DNA from: Baylisascaris procyonis
Lineage: Eukaryota > Nematoda > Chromadorea > Rhabditida > Ascarididae
Direction of reading: 5' to 3'
Assembly (NCBI GenBank): GCA_037389465.1
Contig: JAZARR010000296.1
Location: 682,001-746,000, forward strand
Length of the DNA stretch: 64,000 nt
The notes under the pieces are model-generated. The model had not been told where the DNA came from. It did no database searches and was given only the letters and a program-made list of their open reading frames with translations. Position 1 is the first letter of the stretch, and each line of letters starts with the position of its first letter. This document shows, piece after piece, positions 37,127 to 50,700 of the stretch. Both the position numbers and the translations under genes were made by a program.

Positions 37127-40100
37127 ATGTCTGGTGGTGAATTTTCAGAACCAAGATTGCTTCATTCGGCGGGTTTCATCGATCTATGCTTGAATAAAGC
37201 TCAAGGAACCTCTTCAACGGTAAAGAAATGTTCATATCAATTACATTTCTAGCACTATTATTCCTTTCTTCACTCAGCAACACTCACAAAATGCTTTATA
37301 TTCATTGTTTTATTTTTTTTTCGCTTTACCTTAATGAATTTTTACGTTTGAAATGTGGTAACTAACATTTTTCGGCATAAACTTATAGGTTTTTTTTATA
37401 TTCGTCGAACTCGGAACGATAAAATAAAAAATCAATAAATAAAATAAAATAAATAACTAAAAATTCAATGATTGTACTTCGCAAACGAAACAATTCCTTT
37501 AGCGTTTATATATTTCCACTCTTTCATTATTCATTATTTCACATTCTTTTTTGTTTATCAAGAAAGTGTTTTCGAGTCCCTATGTGGCAGCGTCATATCA
37601 TATTACACTAAATAAGTAGTAAATATCCAATACTTCATTGAACTTTTTAATGGCGAACATATGTTGCCGAATTGTATCGTTGTCACAATTAAATGCAAAT
37701 TTTATAAGTTTTGCTTTAATTCTCCTTTTTTTTATTAAATGAGATTTGAGAGAATTGAAGGAGAATTTGAAGGCATCTTTAGCATCTATTTTATAAAAAA
37801 TGCACTTATATTAATTGTAATATTGAATTAAAGGCGTTTCTATCATCGGGTACCGATGGTGATGTATGGTTATGGAATGAAGATACACTTGAGGATGCAG
37901 AATATGAACCAAAAAGTGCACAAGGACGGACACATCACTCATTAGCTTGGCATGTAAGTTTTTATTTCATCTTTTTTGAGATTATTAATCAAATAATCTC
38001 ATCGACAATAAAGAGATGTCCTTCTGTCAGAAAAAGTTAAATGCCGAAAACATAGTCAAATTCGGGGGAGGGAGGAGTACGACGGGGTCAATGATGGCTA
38101 TTGTCACTCATCCCCTCGAAATTTCGAAATCTACTTTCGTTATTATAAGTTTTATGGATATTTACGCGATCGATACGCGAATAAAAATAAAATTTCAAAA
38201 TTTGCCTCATTTCTTTTGCTAATACCTCTCCGTAGATTATTTTTTTTAGTGCTGCCTCCAACCTGAAATATACTAGAATCCTCGTTGAAGTACATAATTT
38301 TTAAATAATCTTTTTTTTTCGCACGTTCAAAAGCGAATCATAATATCCTTCTCATATTGATTTATTAGATCCTAGAAATATGTAAAGAATGTTAATCCTA
38401 TTTAGTGGATATGAACTAGTAATAAATGGCCATATTCTTTTTAGTTTTATTAGCAAAAAAATGAGTTTATTTTTATTCGGTTTGAATTGTTTTTTAAATT
38501 TTTTTCATCACCAATATGATCTTTTATCGTTGTCTAATTAAAAAAAAGAATCTTAACTTTGAAAAATTCAAACTTAAAGGTTTTAGTTGCCCTATTTATT
38601 TTGTTGAATTTTAAGCATCAAAAAATTTAATTTGCATAATAATCACAAAACTGATGTGCCTATCATTTAGGGTGAGAATGTATATGTTGGTCATACTCTA
38701 ACGGATGCACGAACCGGCGTCGAGAAAGCAGTGGTGTCTCGTTTTTCGCTTAGTGACTTTATCGCTTCAGCACCGCTTACATCTTTCTCACTCGATATCA
38801 CTTCACTTGACATATCATCAGATGGAACAATCCTTGCGGCTGGAGCAATGTTAGTCTATGTTTCTTTTATACTATCTCATATATTTTATAAGTAATCCTG
38901 TTATAAATAATTTTCGATTATTCCTATCCTCTTTCCGTGCAAACAGTATCCGGCAGAAGTAGAAATACGACTCTTGAACAGATATCATAATATTAGTCAA
39001 GCGATAAATGTTTAGCGGAAGTGCACTTAATCTTGATGTTGTAATATGAAAGCATTGTTGAGTATACAATCGAGACAAGAATGCAATTGCTTCAGCTTGT
39101 AAGTTTTCGGTAAAGCTGTGATTTAGGTTCGATTTGAAATCGTAATTTTTTTGTGTGAAGTTTTGCGAAGAACTGAAAATTGTGGAATTATTTTAGGACT
39201 ACTGACACTTAGAATTTATAGTTATTAATGAAGAAAACAGGTGATAGGTGATGAGCGTGTGGAAGATGCGAGTATATCGTATGTAATATTAGGCAGTTAT
39301 CTGTTCTTTTGCTAACCAACCTAGTTAGCAATTTTTAGTCTTTCTTCGAGTACAAAGTAGTTTTGATTACTTTTGCGTTAGACTATTGCTTCTATAATAT
39401 CTATTTTTGTGCGTAATTTTCTTTGTAAAATTTTATACAAGTCAACTTTTAGGCAGGTTGATTAAATGTGGGTGCGACCAGTCATGGTGATATTTAACTC
39501 TTATTGTAATAAAATGAAAATTCATTTATTTTGTCGATGAAATTTGGGAGAATATTTTTTCAGTGATCACGTACTGAAAATAATACAATTGGAGAGTGGT
39601 AATTATGCACGTTTGGAATGTGAAGGACAGATAATGTGTGTACGAATCGATCCAAAAGGGGAATTATTAGCCGTATCGGCTTCTGATGGCACTTTGAGGA
39701 TGTATCCGATTTCGGTTGAGAGTGGTGCGTTGCCAATTCGCTCGATACGTATATCATCACGTATCGCTGATATCGAGTTCGTTGCATTTTCCGTTTTTAC
39801 GATTGTTTACTCTAGAATAATGTTAACTAGATGATGCTTGACAGTGAACTGATTCCAGTAGTTCTTGAGCTTTACTATATATTAGTGGTTTCTTCATCTG
39901 AGTGCACTACTGCAAAGATTTCATTTTGCATTTAAAATATTTAAATTATGGCCCATCTTCAACCGATTTGATGTTTTTCGATGATTTTAAGTATATCCCC
40001 GATAATTTCAGATGGTATTTGAAATGTACTTTGATGTCATTTAGCTTTTATTGCATCATTTCTACAGTTGTGGAAAGTGTGACGTTATTTAGCCATATTT

Positions 40101-41760
40101 ACCTTCTCCTATACCATACTCTAACCAACTAGAAAATTTAGCAATCCAATACGATTTAGACTACCAAAGGGTACTGACTCTCGGAGAAATTTTTTTGGGG
40201 GGGGGGTGAGGACTGACTCTGATCGGATTTTAGAGGGCTGGGGCACATGAATTATTACTTCCGATACCTCAAGTTTTCGAAGTCATGAGCAACGTTATTG
40301 TTGAAGCATTTCAACTCATTCAGCAACCACTAGCAGCGAGAGCATAGTGAGGGGTATTTGTTGGTGCCTGATGCTGACAATGCTCAGTGAGTTGAACTCT
40401 TCTTTGTTTGTAGCTGTGTGGTTGCACTGAATCCTTCGGAGAGGGATTTCGGTGAATGTTGTAGCGGTAAGCACGTTTAACTCAAGTAGCTGACATTTTG
40501 AACTTGAAAGTAGAAGTAACTTGAGGTGCTGGTTGCAGCCCAGGACAACCTCGTTTGGAAATCTGTTGGGCAGTCGATGGCGCGTATCTCTTTTCGGTGG
40601 TGTTGGGAGGTGTGAAACGTTTCAAACGGGAGACTTTTGATGATTCTTCAAGCTTTATTGCGTCTTCATCTGTCACGGTAAATGACGTTTCTTTGTCAGT
40701 CTTTTGTTGATAATATTGCTTTTGATTGGCAGAGTCATACAATACTTTGAACTTGGGCATCAAATATTTTGTTATGCAATCCCTTTCTAGTTATTGTTAA
40801 GCAAGCTTGAGTTTTCATTGCGTTCATTCCCTTGATCGCTTCTTATTTGTTTTTTGATAGAACCGCTAATGTTTTGTCAAAGCGTTTTTTAAAAAATCAC
40901 AAAAATTGCATTTTTTTCGCAAATAATGTAATTAAAATAAAAAATAAAAAGTTGATTTTTGCCCTTGGTATCAGAAGAGAGGATGGGAGAAATTTATTAG
41001 CCTTTTTAGATAAAATTAAGTAATTTATGTTGTTTTGATGAACTTTAGCTCGTTTTAGCCATTGCAGTACTTCCGTTTTTTTTTGTAATGCTGGCTGTTT
41101 AAAAAGATTCCATACATTGCCCATACCACATGTATGAAGGGATCGGTTGCATTTTCGCTTATTTCTGAGAGATTCCTGGAAATGAAGAATCCTGAGAAAC
41201 CTGAAATTCATTTCAGGCGAATTCTGCAACCGTTGGGAGTTATATTGTTGGAGTACCTCCCGTAACTCTACCAAAATTCTATTTATTTGTATTTGAGAAA
41301 AGAATATCTTCGAGGCAGTTTTGATCGATGACAGCAATCAGAAAAAACTGCTGTTCACAACACTGTTGCATCGAAATTGCCCTGTCCACACTTTTGGTTG
41401 GCGCGAAATTTGAAGAACTGAACGACCGATCATTCTTTAGTGAATTTATTGGTGATTAATAAGGCTTGGAACGGTGGCCTAAAACCTCATTATTTTAATT
41501 TGAATTATTCAATCTTTGGAAGGGAATAATTGAATGTATATTTTTCTATATTTAAGGAGATGTTCAGCACATGTTGTATATCATCGTGTGGTAAATTTGT
41601 GGCAGCGTCAAGTATGGGTGGTACGATTTGCGTTTGGAACGTTGAGAGTGGTCAATTGCTATCATCTTGTAAATATGTGCGACTTGGTGAGATTAAGATC
41701 ATCACATCAATGATATGGCATCCAATTCTTTGCGGCACTCTTTTCTTCGCTGATAGTGAG
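37127..41760 (+). CDS. AND-1 exons 1-6: N-terminal WD40 propeller
   Basis: Residues 1-316. WD blades include HSAGFIDLCLN then AFLSSGTDGDVWLWNED (exons 1-2), GENVYVGHTLT and DITSLDISSDGTILAAGA (exon 3), CVRIDPKGELLAVSASDGTL (exon 4), EICWAVDGAYLFSVVLGGVK (exon 5) and CCISSCGKFVAASSMGGTIC followed by VWNVESGQ (exon 6). These align in order with human AND-1 blades. In the family this propeller binds DNA or partner proteins near the fork. Phases 0, 0, 2, 2, 0, 0 all close. Confidence 0.93.
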
Positions 41761-44700
41761 GTTCGCTTATTAGCGCATTTTTGTGTTTATTTACCGACTT
41801 ATCCATATTCTTATTTATTGTCCTATTCGTTCGATGAATTCCTCGACGTTCAAAGATTGGGTTATAAAAGCAATTAAGAATCCTAAAATTTACAACTAAG
41901 ATCAAATCTACAAATTCCAGCGGCCAAAACTTTCTACAATTTCTAATGTCTGAACATGGAAATATAACGGCCGAATTTCTAAAATACATTTGAACTACTC
42001 AATGCTTTGCAGTACTTGCTTCTGAGGTTTTCATTGATCTGACTGGCTGTGTAGCGCGCAAAAGTCATACAATGTGCAGTCTTTCACCTTACTACCTGCG
42101 TGTTATATAGCTAACTGTTTTACCTGTACAATGAGCACTCGTTTATTTTCTAGCAGGTCTTTCTGTAGTTAAGGATCGAAAAAGATTAAAAGTCCATTGT
42201 TGCTTTGTTTTTCATCTTTGCGGGCAGATATTTCATTGTTGGTTGATAGCATGGTTTGAATCAGATCGTTTTACTGCATAGATGGGCATTGAAAAGTTTT
42301 TGGAATATGTTGTGATGTGATGTTGCAGGAGCACATTTGTTCGTTAAGTAATTGTGTGAAGGAGCCGATCTCCGAGTCATCCGACCATTCGAACAAGAAG
42401 AAGCTTCTCTTCGATAGCGATGACGACACGAGACGTATTTATTCTTTCCTTCATATTATCGTTTTTAATTCTTGTGCTGCCTTCATTAATTCTGTGAATA
42501 ACACATCCCAACATGTATATCTCACCTCCAACATAATGTGATACACTGCCTTTACGAAAGTGCTACTTTAGTGCAATAGAACCTTAATTTTTGAGAGATT
42601 GTAGTAAAAATAAGTAAAAAATGAGTAATAGAGGGCAGTATAATTTTTCCATAATTTAATCGGACATGACATCCATTTATTTTATTTGATTCTATCTCGT
42701 ATTTTTGTTTGATTTTTCTTCAGTAATGCCAACACGTTCATTGCTGTTTCGTTTCTTTTCTTTTTTCTTTTTTTTTTTTAAATTTTAGTTTTGCACAATT
42801 CAGCAAGGACGGAGGCATTAGTTCAGTTGATCGCAGAATAGCATTCAGCAAGCGAGCAAGCATAATTTTTTTAGTTGTCACTGTCTTTGTAGGTGTTTCC
42901 TTCTCATATTCCAGCAATCCATAAAGAGAACTATTCAGGACCAATCCAGCAATCCATAAAGGAGATTATTCAGGACCAATCCAGCAATCCATAAAGAGAA
43001 TCATTTACGACCAACCCAGTAATTGATAAAGGGACTTATTCAGGACCAATCCACCAATCCATAAAGAGAAATTATTCAGAACCAATCCAGTAATCCGTAA
43101 AGAGAATTATTCAGGACCAATCCAGCAATCCGTAAAGAGAATTATTCAGGATCAATTCAGCAATCCATAAAGGAGATTATTCAGGACAGCAATCCATAAA
43201 GGGATTTATTCAGGACCGATCCAGTGATCCGTAAAGGGGATTATTCAGGACCAATCCGGCAATCCATAAAGAGAATCATTTACGACCAATCCAGTAATTG
43301 ATAAAGGGACTTATTCAGGACCAATCCACCAATCCATAAAGAGAAATTATTCAGAACCAATCCAGCAATCCATAAAGAGAATTATTCAGGACCAATCCAG
43401 TGATCCATAAAGGGGATTATTCAGGACCAATCCGGCAATCCATAAAAGAGATTATTCAGGACCAATCCAGCAATCCATAAAGAGAATCATTTACGACCAA
43501 TCCAGTAATTGATAAAGGGACTTATTCAGGACCAATCCACCAATCCATAAAGAGAAATTATTCAGGACCGATCCAGTGATCCATAAAGAGAAATTATTCA
43601 GAACCAATCCAGCAATCCATAAAGAGAATTATTCAGGACCGATCCAGTGATCCATAAAGAGAAATTATTCAGAACCAATCCAGCAATCCATAAAGAGAAT
43701 TATTCAGGACAAATCCAGCAATCCATAAAGAGAATTATTCAGGACCAATCCAGCAATCCGTAAAGAGAATTATTCAGGATCAATTCAGCAATCCATAAAG
43801 GAGATTATTCAGGACAGCAATCCATAAAGGGATTTATTCAGGACCGATCCAGTGATCCGTAAAGGGGATTATTCAGGACCAATCCGGCAATCCATAAAGA
43901 GAATCATTTACGACCAATCCAGTAATTGATAAAGGGACTTATTCAGGACCAATCCACCAATCCATAAAGAGAAATTATTCAGAACCAATCCAGCAATCCA
44001 TAAAGAGAATTATTCAGGACCAATCCAGTGATCCATAAAGGAGATTATTCAGGACCAATCCGGCAATCCATAAAGGAGATTATTCAGGACCAATCCAGCA
44101 ATCCATAAAGAGAATCATTTACGACCAATCCAGTAATTGATAAAGGGACTTATTCAGGACCAATCCACCAATCCGTAAAGAGAAATTATTCAGGACCGAT
44201 CCAGTGATCCATAAAGAGAAATTATTCAGAACCAATCCAGCAATCCATAAAGAGAATTATTCAGGACAAATCCAGCAATCCATAAAAAGAAATTATTCAG
44301 GACCGATCCAGTGATCCATAAAGGGGGTTATTCAGGACCAATCCGGCAATCCATAAAGGGAATTATTCAGGACCGATCCAGTGATCCATAAGGGGGATTA
44401 TTCAGGACCAATCTAGGAATCCATAAGTGCTATTATTCAGGACCAATTCAGCAATCTATAAAGGGAATTATTCAGGACCAATCCAGTAATCCATAAAGAG
44501 AAATTATTCAGGACCGATCCAGTGATCCATAAAGAGAACTTATTCAGGACCAATCCAGCAATCTATAAAGGGAATTATTCAAGACCAATACAGTAATCCA
44601 TAAAGCGAATTATTCAGGACCAATTCAGCAATCCATGAAGGAGATTATTCAGGACCAATCCATTAATCCATAAAGCGAATTATTCAAGACTAATCCAGCA

Positions 44701-47700
44701 ACCCAGAAAGAGAATTATTCAGGACCAATCCAGTAATCCATAAAGAGAAATTATTCAGGACCAATCCAGCAATCCATAAAGCGAATTATTCAGGACCAAT
44801 TCAGCAATCCATGAAGGAGATTATTCAGGACCAATCCATTAATCCATAAAGCGAATTATTCAAGACTAATCCAGCAACCCAGAAAGAGAATTATTCAGGA
44901 CCAATCCAGTAATCCATAAAGAGAAATTATTCAGGACCAATCCAGCAATCCATAAAGGGAACTATTAAAGACCAACCAGTAATCCATAAAGGGAATTATT
45001 CAGGACCAATCCAGCAATCCATAAAGCGAATTATTCAAGACTAATCCAGCAACCCAGAAAGAGAATTATTCAGGACCAATCCAGTAATCCATAAAGAGAA
45101 ATTATTCAGGACCAATCCAGCAATCCATAAAGGGAACTATTCAAGACCAATCCAGTAATCCATAAAGGGAATTATTCAGGACCAATCCAGCAATCCATAA
45201 AGGGGATTATTCAGGACCAATCCACCAATCCATAAAGAGAAATTATTCAGGACCGATCCAGTGATCCATAAAGAGAAATTATTCAGGACCAATCCAGCAA
45301 TCTATAAAGGGAATTATTCAAGACCAATACAGTAATACATAAAGGGGATTATTCAGGACCAATCCACCAATCCATAAAAAGAAATTATTCAGGACCAATC
45401 CAGCAACCCACAAAGAGAATTATTCAGGACCACTCCAGTAATCCATAAAGGGCTTATCCAGGACCAATCCATAAAGGAAATTATTTAGGACCAATCCAGC
45501 AAACCATAAAGGGGATTCTTCGGGACAAATTCAGCAGGAATTATTCAGGACCAATCCAGCAATCCATAGAAGAAATTATTCAGGACCAATCCAGTAATCC
45601 ATAAAGTACTTACTCAGGACCAATCCATAAAGAGAAATTATTCAGGACCAATCCAGCAATCCGTAAAAAGAATTATTCAGGACCAATCCAGTAATCCATG
45701 AAGGGAATTATTCGGGACCAATCCAGTAATCCTAAAGGGAATTATTCAGGACCAACCCAGCAATCCCTGAAGGAAACTATTCAGGACCAATCCAGCGATC
45801 CATGAAGGGGATTATTTAGGATATCTTAGTTCCTTTCCCTGTCGTTTGATTCGATTAGAAAGAAATTTTCTAATCTTTATTGCCTCTGATGGGCTTTTTT
45901 TTTAATTTTTCACTTTCTTTTATTGATGAAAATTTCTTCCATTTTGCTTGAATTTACGTGATTGGATGTTCACTTGTCGGCCCATCTTCCTCTTTCTTCT
46001 CTTTCCACTCCCCTCGATCCGTCTATGGAGCCATTAGCTGTTTCGAAAGTTCAAAAGTTTAAAACGTCAAGTAGTTTTTAGAGATAGTGTTACAGTTTGT
46101 GAGGTTCTTTTGCATTGTATGCCCAAGGGATGGATCTTTTTGCCCTCATAACGATTATTTCTTCATGATGTCATCATTTGTTTCTTTCTGAGCCGTTGGT
46201 CGCATAATTTCCAATGCTTTTACGGTGATGCTGAATTCGAAGCCCAGTTGACACTTCGATGTTGACCGCTAAAAGTTATAGTGTCAACGGATCTGGGAGC
46301 CATCAAAAGGGCTTACGGATTCGATGAGGATGGATTGCACATAACAGAGAAGAGTCCTCCACCAGACGAACGACCCTTTGTACCGCTGAAAATGATCGAA
46401 TCAGCCGCTCCTTACGAACCGCCGAGGGTACCAAGATCGTTTGTTTCGGGTTCATCTCCCAGTCATCTCTCACAAAGATATCTGGTAAATTTTTTGCAAA
46501 CTTTTTGCGCTGTTTCTCCAATTTCCTTATATGAATGAGCGCGTTTCCTTTCTCTCTCTGTCCCGTTCCTCCAATTCTGGATGACCTTCTGCCTTCTTGA
46601 AATCCCAAATTTTAACACATCGCTATTTCCCTTATGCGATTAGTTTTCGTTCTTTTGGGTTCTGCATAATTTCGCTACCAGATTTTTCTTCTTCCTTGAA
46701 AACTTCCTGTTTTCAAATAAAAAGAGGAATTGGTCGCACTAATTTCTTATTTTCAATGATGTACTTCAGTCATGGCCTCTACTGTCCGTGTAGAAGATGT
46801 TGACCCCACCTATCCCACCTTAATCTCCTCATTGAACTATCTGCGTTTGCAATCCACCTGCTAAGTTTTCATAAAACTTGATGTAAGTTTCTCTTAAATA
46901 TTAAGCATTAAACCAAGCTGCCTTAATGAAGGTCACATGAGCAAGTCTGCTTAGCATTCCACTTTGACGTTGTCGATGACTAAATTCTTCCTCTCTCATG
47001 TCTTAAGTTCTCTTCACCGTCTCCCGTCGACCCACGTCTTGTCGCAGAGGGGATCTGTGAAGATATGCGCATCTGTTTTGTAAGGTTGTTGCACTTTATT
47101 TGAACATTCGTTTGTGAAGCATAATTTAAGAAATTTGCATATTTTAATGGAGGGGAAATCTGTGACTATTATGAAATGCGCATAACAAGCAGTTTTTGTT
47201 TAAGAAGATATTCTTTGCAGAAGTGGAATCAGTTTGGAATGATTACAAGTTTTTCAACAACCGAAGAAAATACTATTGAGGTTTGCTTCGTTGAGTTCTT
47301 CACAGTATTTTTTCCCTTTCAAGTTATCGCTCAGCTTATGCTTCACCCTAAGGACGCTGTTTTCCTTATGATTCCATGAGAGTGTTGGGCAGATCAACAT
47401 TGTAAGATGGATTCGAGGAATGTGATCAGCGAAATGTAAGTTGAAAGAGACGTTTATAGGCTAGATGACAACGAAAGAAAAATATTGGAAAATTTTTCGA
47501 TGCGAATTTACATTGCGGCTGTCTCATATAAAAGAAAGTGAATAGACCCATGCAGTTATTGTTGAAAATATCAGCCAAGGGGCGCAAATTGCTACGGCAG
47601 TAAGGCCGAGAATACCGTCGACTCTTATTGAAGAAGTAAAACGATTGCTTGAAAGAAGAAGAGAAATAAAGCAAAATAAAAATTCCATAGCGATTGTGGA

Positions 47701-50700
47701 AATCACTGAGCTAAGCAGTCTGATCGAAAAGGAAGTACGTTAAGGCTCTTATCAAAAAATCATTGAATATAATAAAGCAAAGTGCAATGGAAGAGAAAAG
47801 AGATCATTAGTTGAAAATAAAAGAAGGATGATTGATACGACTTCGCGACAGAAATTTGAAGAACTGATTACATCGTTCAGTTCGGTGAGGAATTACAACA
47901 ATGGGATTGACGACAATTTCGTTGCCCAGAAAAGCGATAAGCCCTTCTCATAAGACATTAACTAGGTGATAAAAAGATGATTGAACGCATGAAAAATGAG
48001 AAGGCAACACTTATCGATGGATTAATCGGCAAAAAGTAAAGAGGAATAATTGATAACACCATTGAAAAGATTTTTCAGGTAATCGAGTGTCAAAAAATTT
48101 CTGAGGTTCTGCCTACAGAAAAATGATTTTATTGTGGAAAAAGGCAATTCATATAATACCAAAAACTATCACCCAATATCACTACTATTAAAAGTCTCAA
48201 AGTGTTTCTTAAAGGTTCTGCACAAAGGCTACAACAGCAAATCCATTCGAAACGTTTAACACTGATAAGTAAACAATCGACTAAATCTACATGCTTATCA
48301 TATTGCTCGAGAAGATTTGCCTTTCTATGTGCCATTTGCATGATAAAGCCATCGACATCACTTTTTAGAGATCCATTGAAAGTGCAGTGGTGCATTTTTC
48401 GTTAATCATCTCCATCTTTCAAGAAATTCAACGCAAATTGTTGTCTGCAATTTTCGTATAGGGAAGGGCAATACTGGTGGAAGTTAAGCGAGGAATATGG
48501 TACTACATTAATCCACTACTGCTCAAGCAAATCTATAGCTCGTGCTCGATAAATTAGATTGTTAAAAGAAGGGTATGAAGGTCACTGAAGAAAAACTGTC
48601 ATGTTTGAGGTTTGCAGATGATATAGTCTTGATATTCCTTAACTTTGAAAAAAAAAAGAACTAAAGAAAATCGTTGCTGAATATTTACAGCCTTCTTGCA
48701 AATAAAATCGTCAAAGCAAAAGTAAGAAGTAATTGAAAGCTAAATTAAGGAAAGGTGTGTAGATTCAAAATGCAAATGAATTTATTCTATATGTGCACAT
48801 GGATGCAGAATGAAATAAAAAAAGGGAAGGATTCTTCAAAAAACGAACGCTTCCGTTGAGAAGAGAAACTAACGATGAGTTTAAAAAGGAAGTTTTTTTT
48901 TAAATAAAAATGTAATGGCTAACATTTCTGTATGACTCGGAGATATGAGCGGATACCAAGAAAATGTGTATGTTGTTAGAAGTGGCTGAAAAGGGGATTT
49001 AAATAATCTCAACAGGGATCACTGACAACTTAGAAGTATCCAACAGACAGACACATAGATGCAAGAGACACAACGCTTTCTTGTTGTAAAATTGTAAGCA
49101 AACGTTATAGTAAAGTGAAAAAAATGTGTATCCATTTGAAATTGCTACTGCTAGTTTATACTTAAATGCTCATGTAAGCGCGTAAGTGCTTCCGGATATT
49201 CTTTAAGATAGGTTTTTGTTGAGCCATAAGCACAAGCATAGCTGACGTATTGTTTAAGGTACGATGGCATGATGCTTCGGTGCATTCGGAGATGATAATC
49301 GATAATAACATGAACAGATATTCGATGGCAGATTTGAGCAACGAATTGGTTGTGCTAGCATCTCAGGTAGACGCTGATTCTCCCAGGTAAGTTCATTTAT
49401 CTAGAAGATAAGGATTGTCATTATCTGTTGTCATACTAGCAAATATTTGAAAATTTTTTCCCCGGTGTCAGATAACCGATTTTGGCTGGAAATATTTTTA
49501 ATATGCATTTGCTTTATACTTATGGTACAAAGTTTTTCAGATATTATGTGCTGAAATTTTTATAATTCCAGGTTGAGAATATTTGTGTTTTTACATTGAA
49601 AATACCTGCTAATTTTAGGAGCTAAGTATTTGTATTAAAATCGGCGTATTTTACACGATTAATCCACGCTTGAGAACGCCTGCAATCCTATTGTTCACCC
49701 TATTGTTGCATATAAGAAAAACAATATTTTCAGTGCAATGCGTTAAATTGTTTTAATGTTAAAGCATAGATTTGCAGTGAAATGCGGGTGCATTGCATAA
49801 ATGCGTGGGATGTTGGCTCAAGGGAATGGAATGTGCAGATGCCTTCCGAAGAGTCTATCGAAAATGTCGTAATCGGTGGATGTTTTGTGGCTATAGCCAC
49901 TAATCTTCGATTTATTCGCGTTTTCTCGCATGCTGGTACACAGACAATAATCCTCTCTCATCCAGGTGTTGTTTATTTTTCTTTATACCTCATAAATTTC
50001 GATTCATTTCCTTTGGATTTCTTTCATGGGAAACTAATGAGGATCTTGGCTTATTGTTTTCACTCAAAAAGTTTGTGAACGGCCACAAGTTTAGTTGATT
50101 TTAAAAGAAATAATCGCATAACTAATGTAATATATGTTAATTTGAATCTCCCAAATGCTTTGATTTATAATATAATACGTGGAAAATGGATATCACATTA
50201 GGAAATGACATTTTAAAATACTATAGTTAAAACATATAAATAATATATTTGTTGAAATGGAATGGAAGTTTGAATGGAAGTTATTCTACTAAAAGAAAAT
50301 GTGACAAATGGGAGCCTATCTTAGATGCGGCTCCTTGAAAATATTAGGTTCTCAGACAGCAGGGTTTCATCTTACCATATCTTTGTCTGATGTTCCATTT
50401 CGCCTGCAAGTAGTAATTGAGCGCCTATGAGCAAAAAATCTTAGAAAATACAGTCCCGTTCTCCCACCCCACCCCCCCCCCTGCTTCTTCCGAATTGATC
50501 CTTTCCTCAAGCTTATTTGAAAATTGAGTTACTCAGCTTCCATTTAAGCAGAGATAGGATATTTTGTCTTTCTAGCGTATTTTTACATTTATTGTATGAT
50601 ACAATTTATGAGTTAAATTCAATAAATTTCATAAATTGAAATATTTTTTTAATCTTTGTGCTATTGCTTGTAGGACCTATTTTAACGATGTGTGCTGCTG

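Noticed and set aside
42911..45820. Regularly repeated units resembling a CRISPR array
   Set aside because: Units are contiguous with no unique spacers, the host is eukaryotic and no cas genes are present; it is a satellite.
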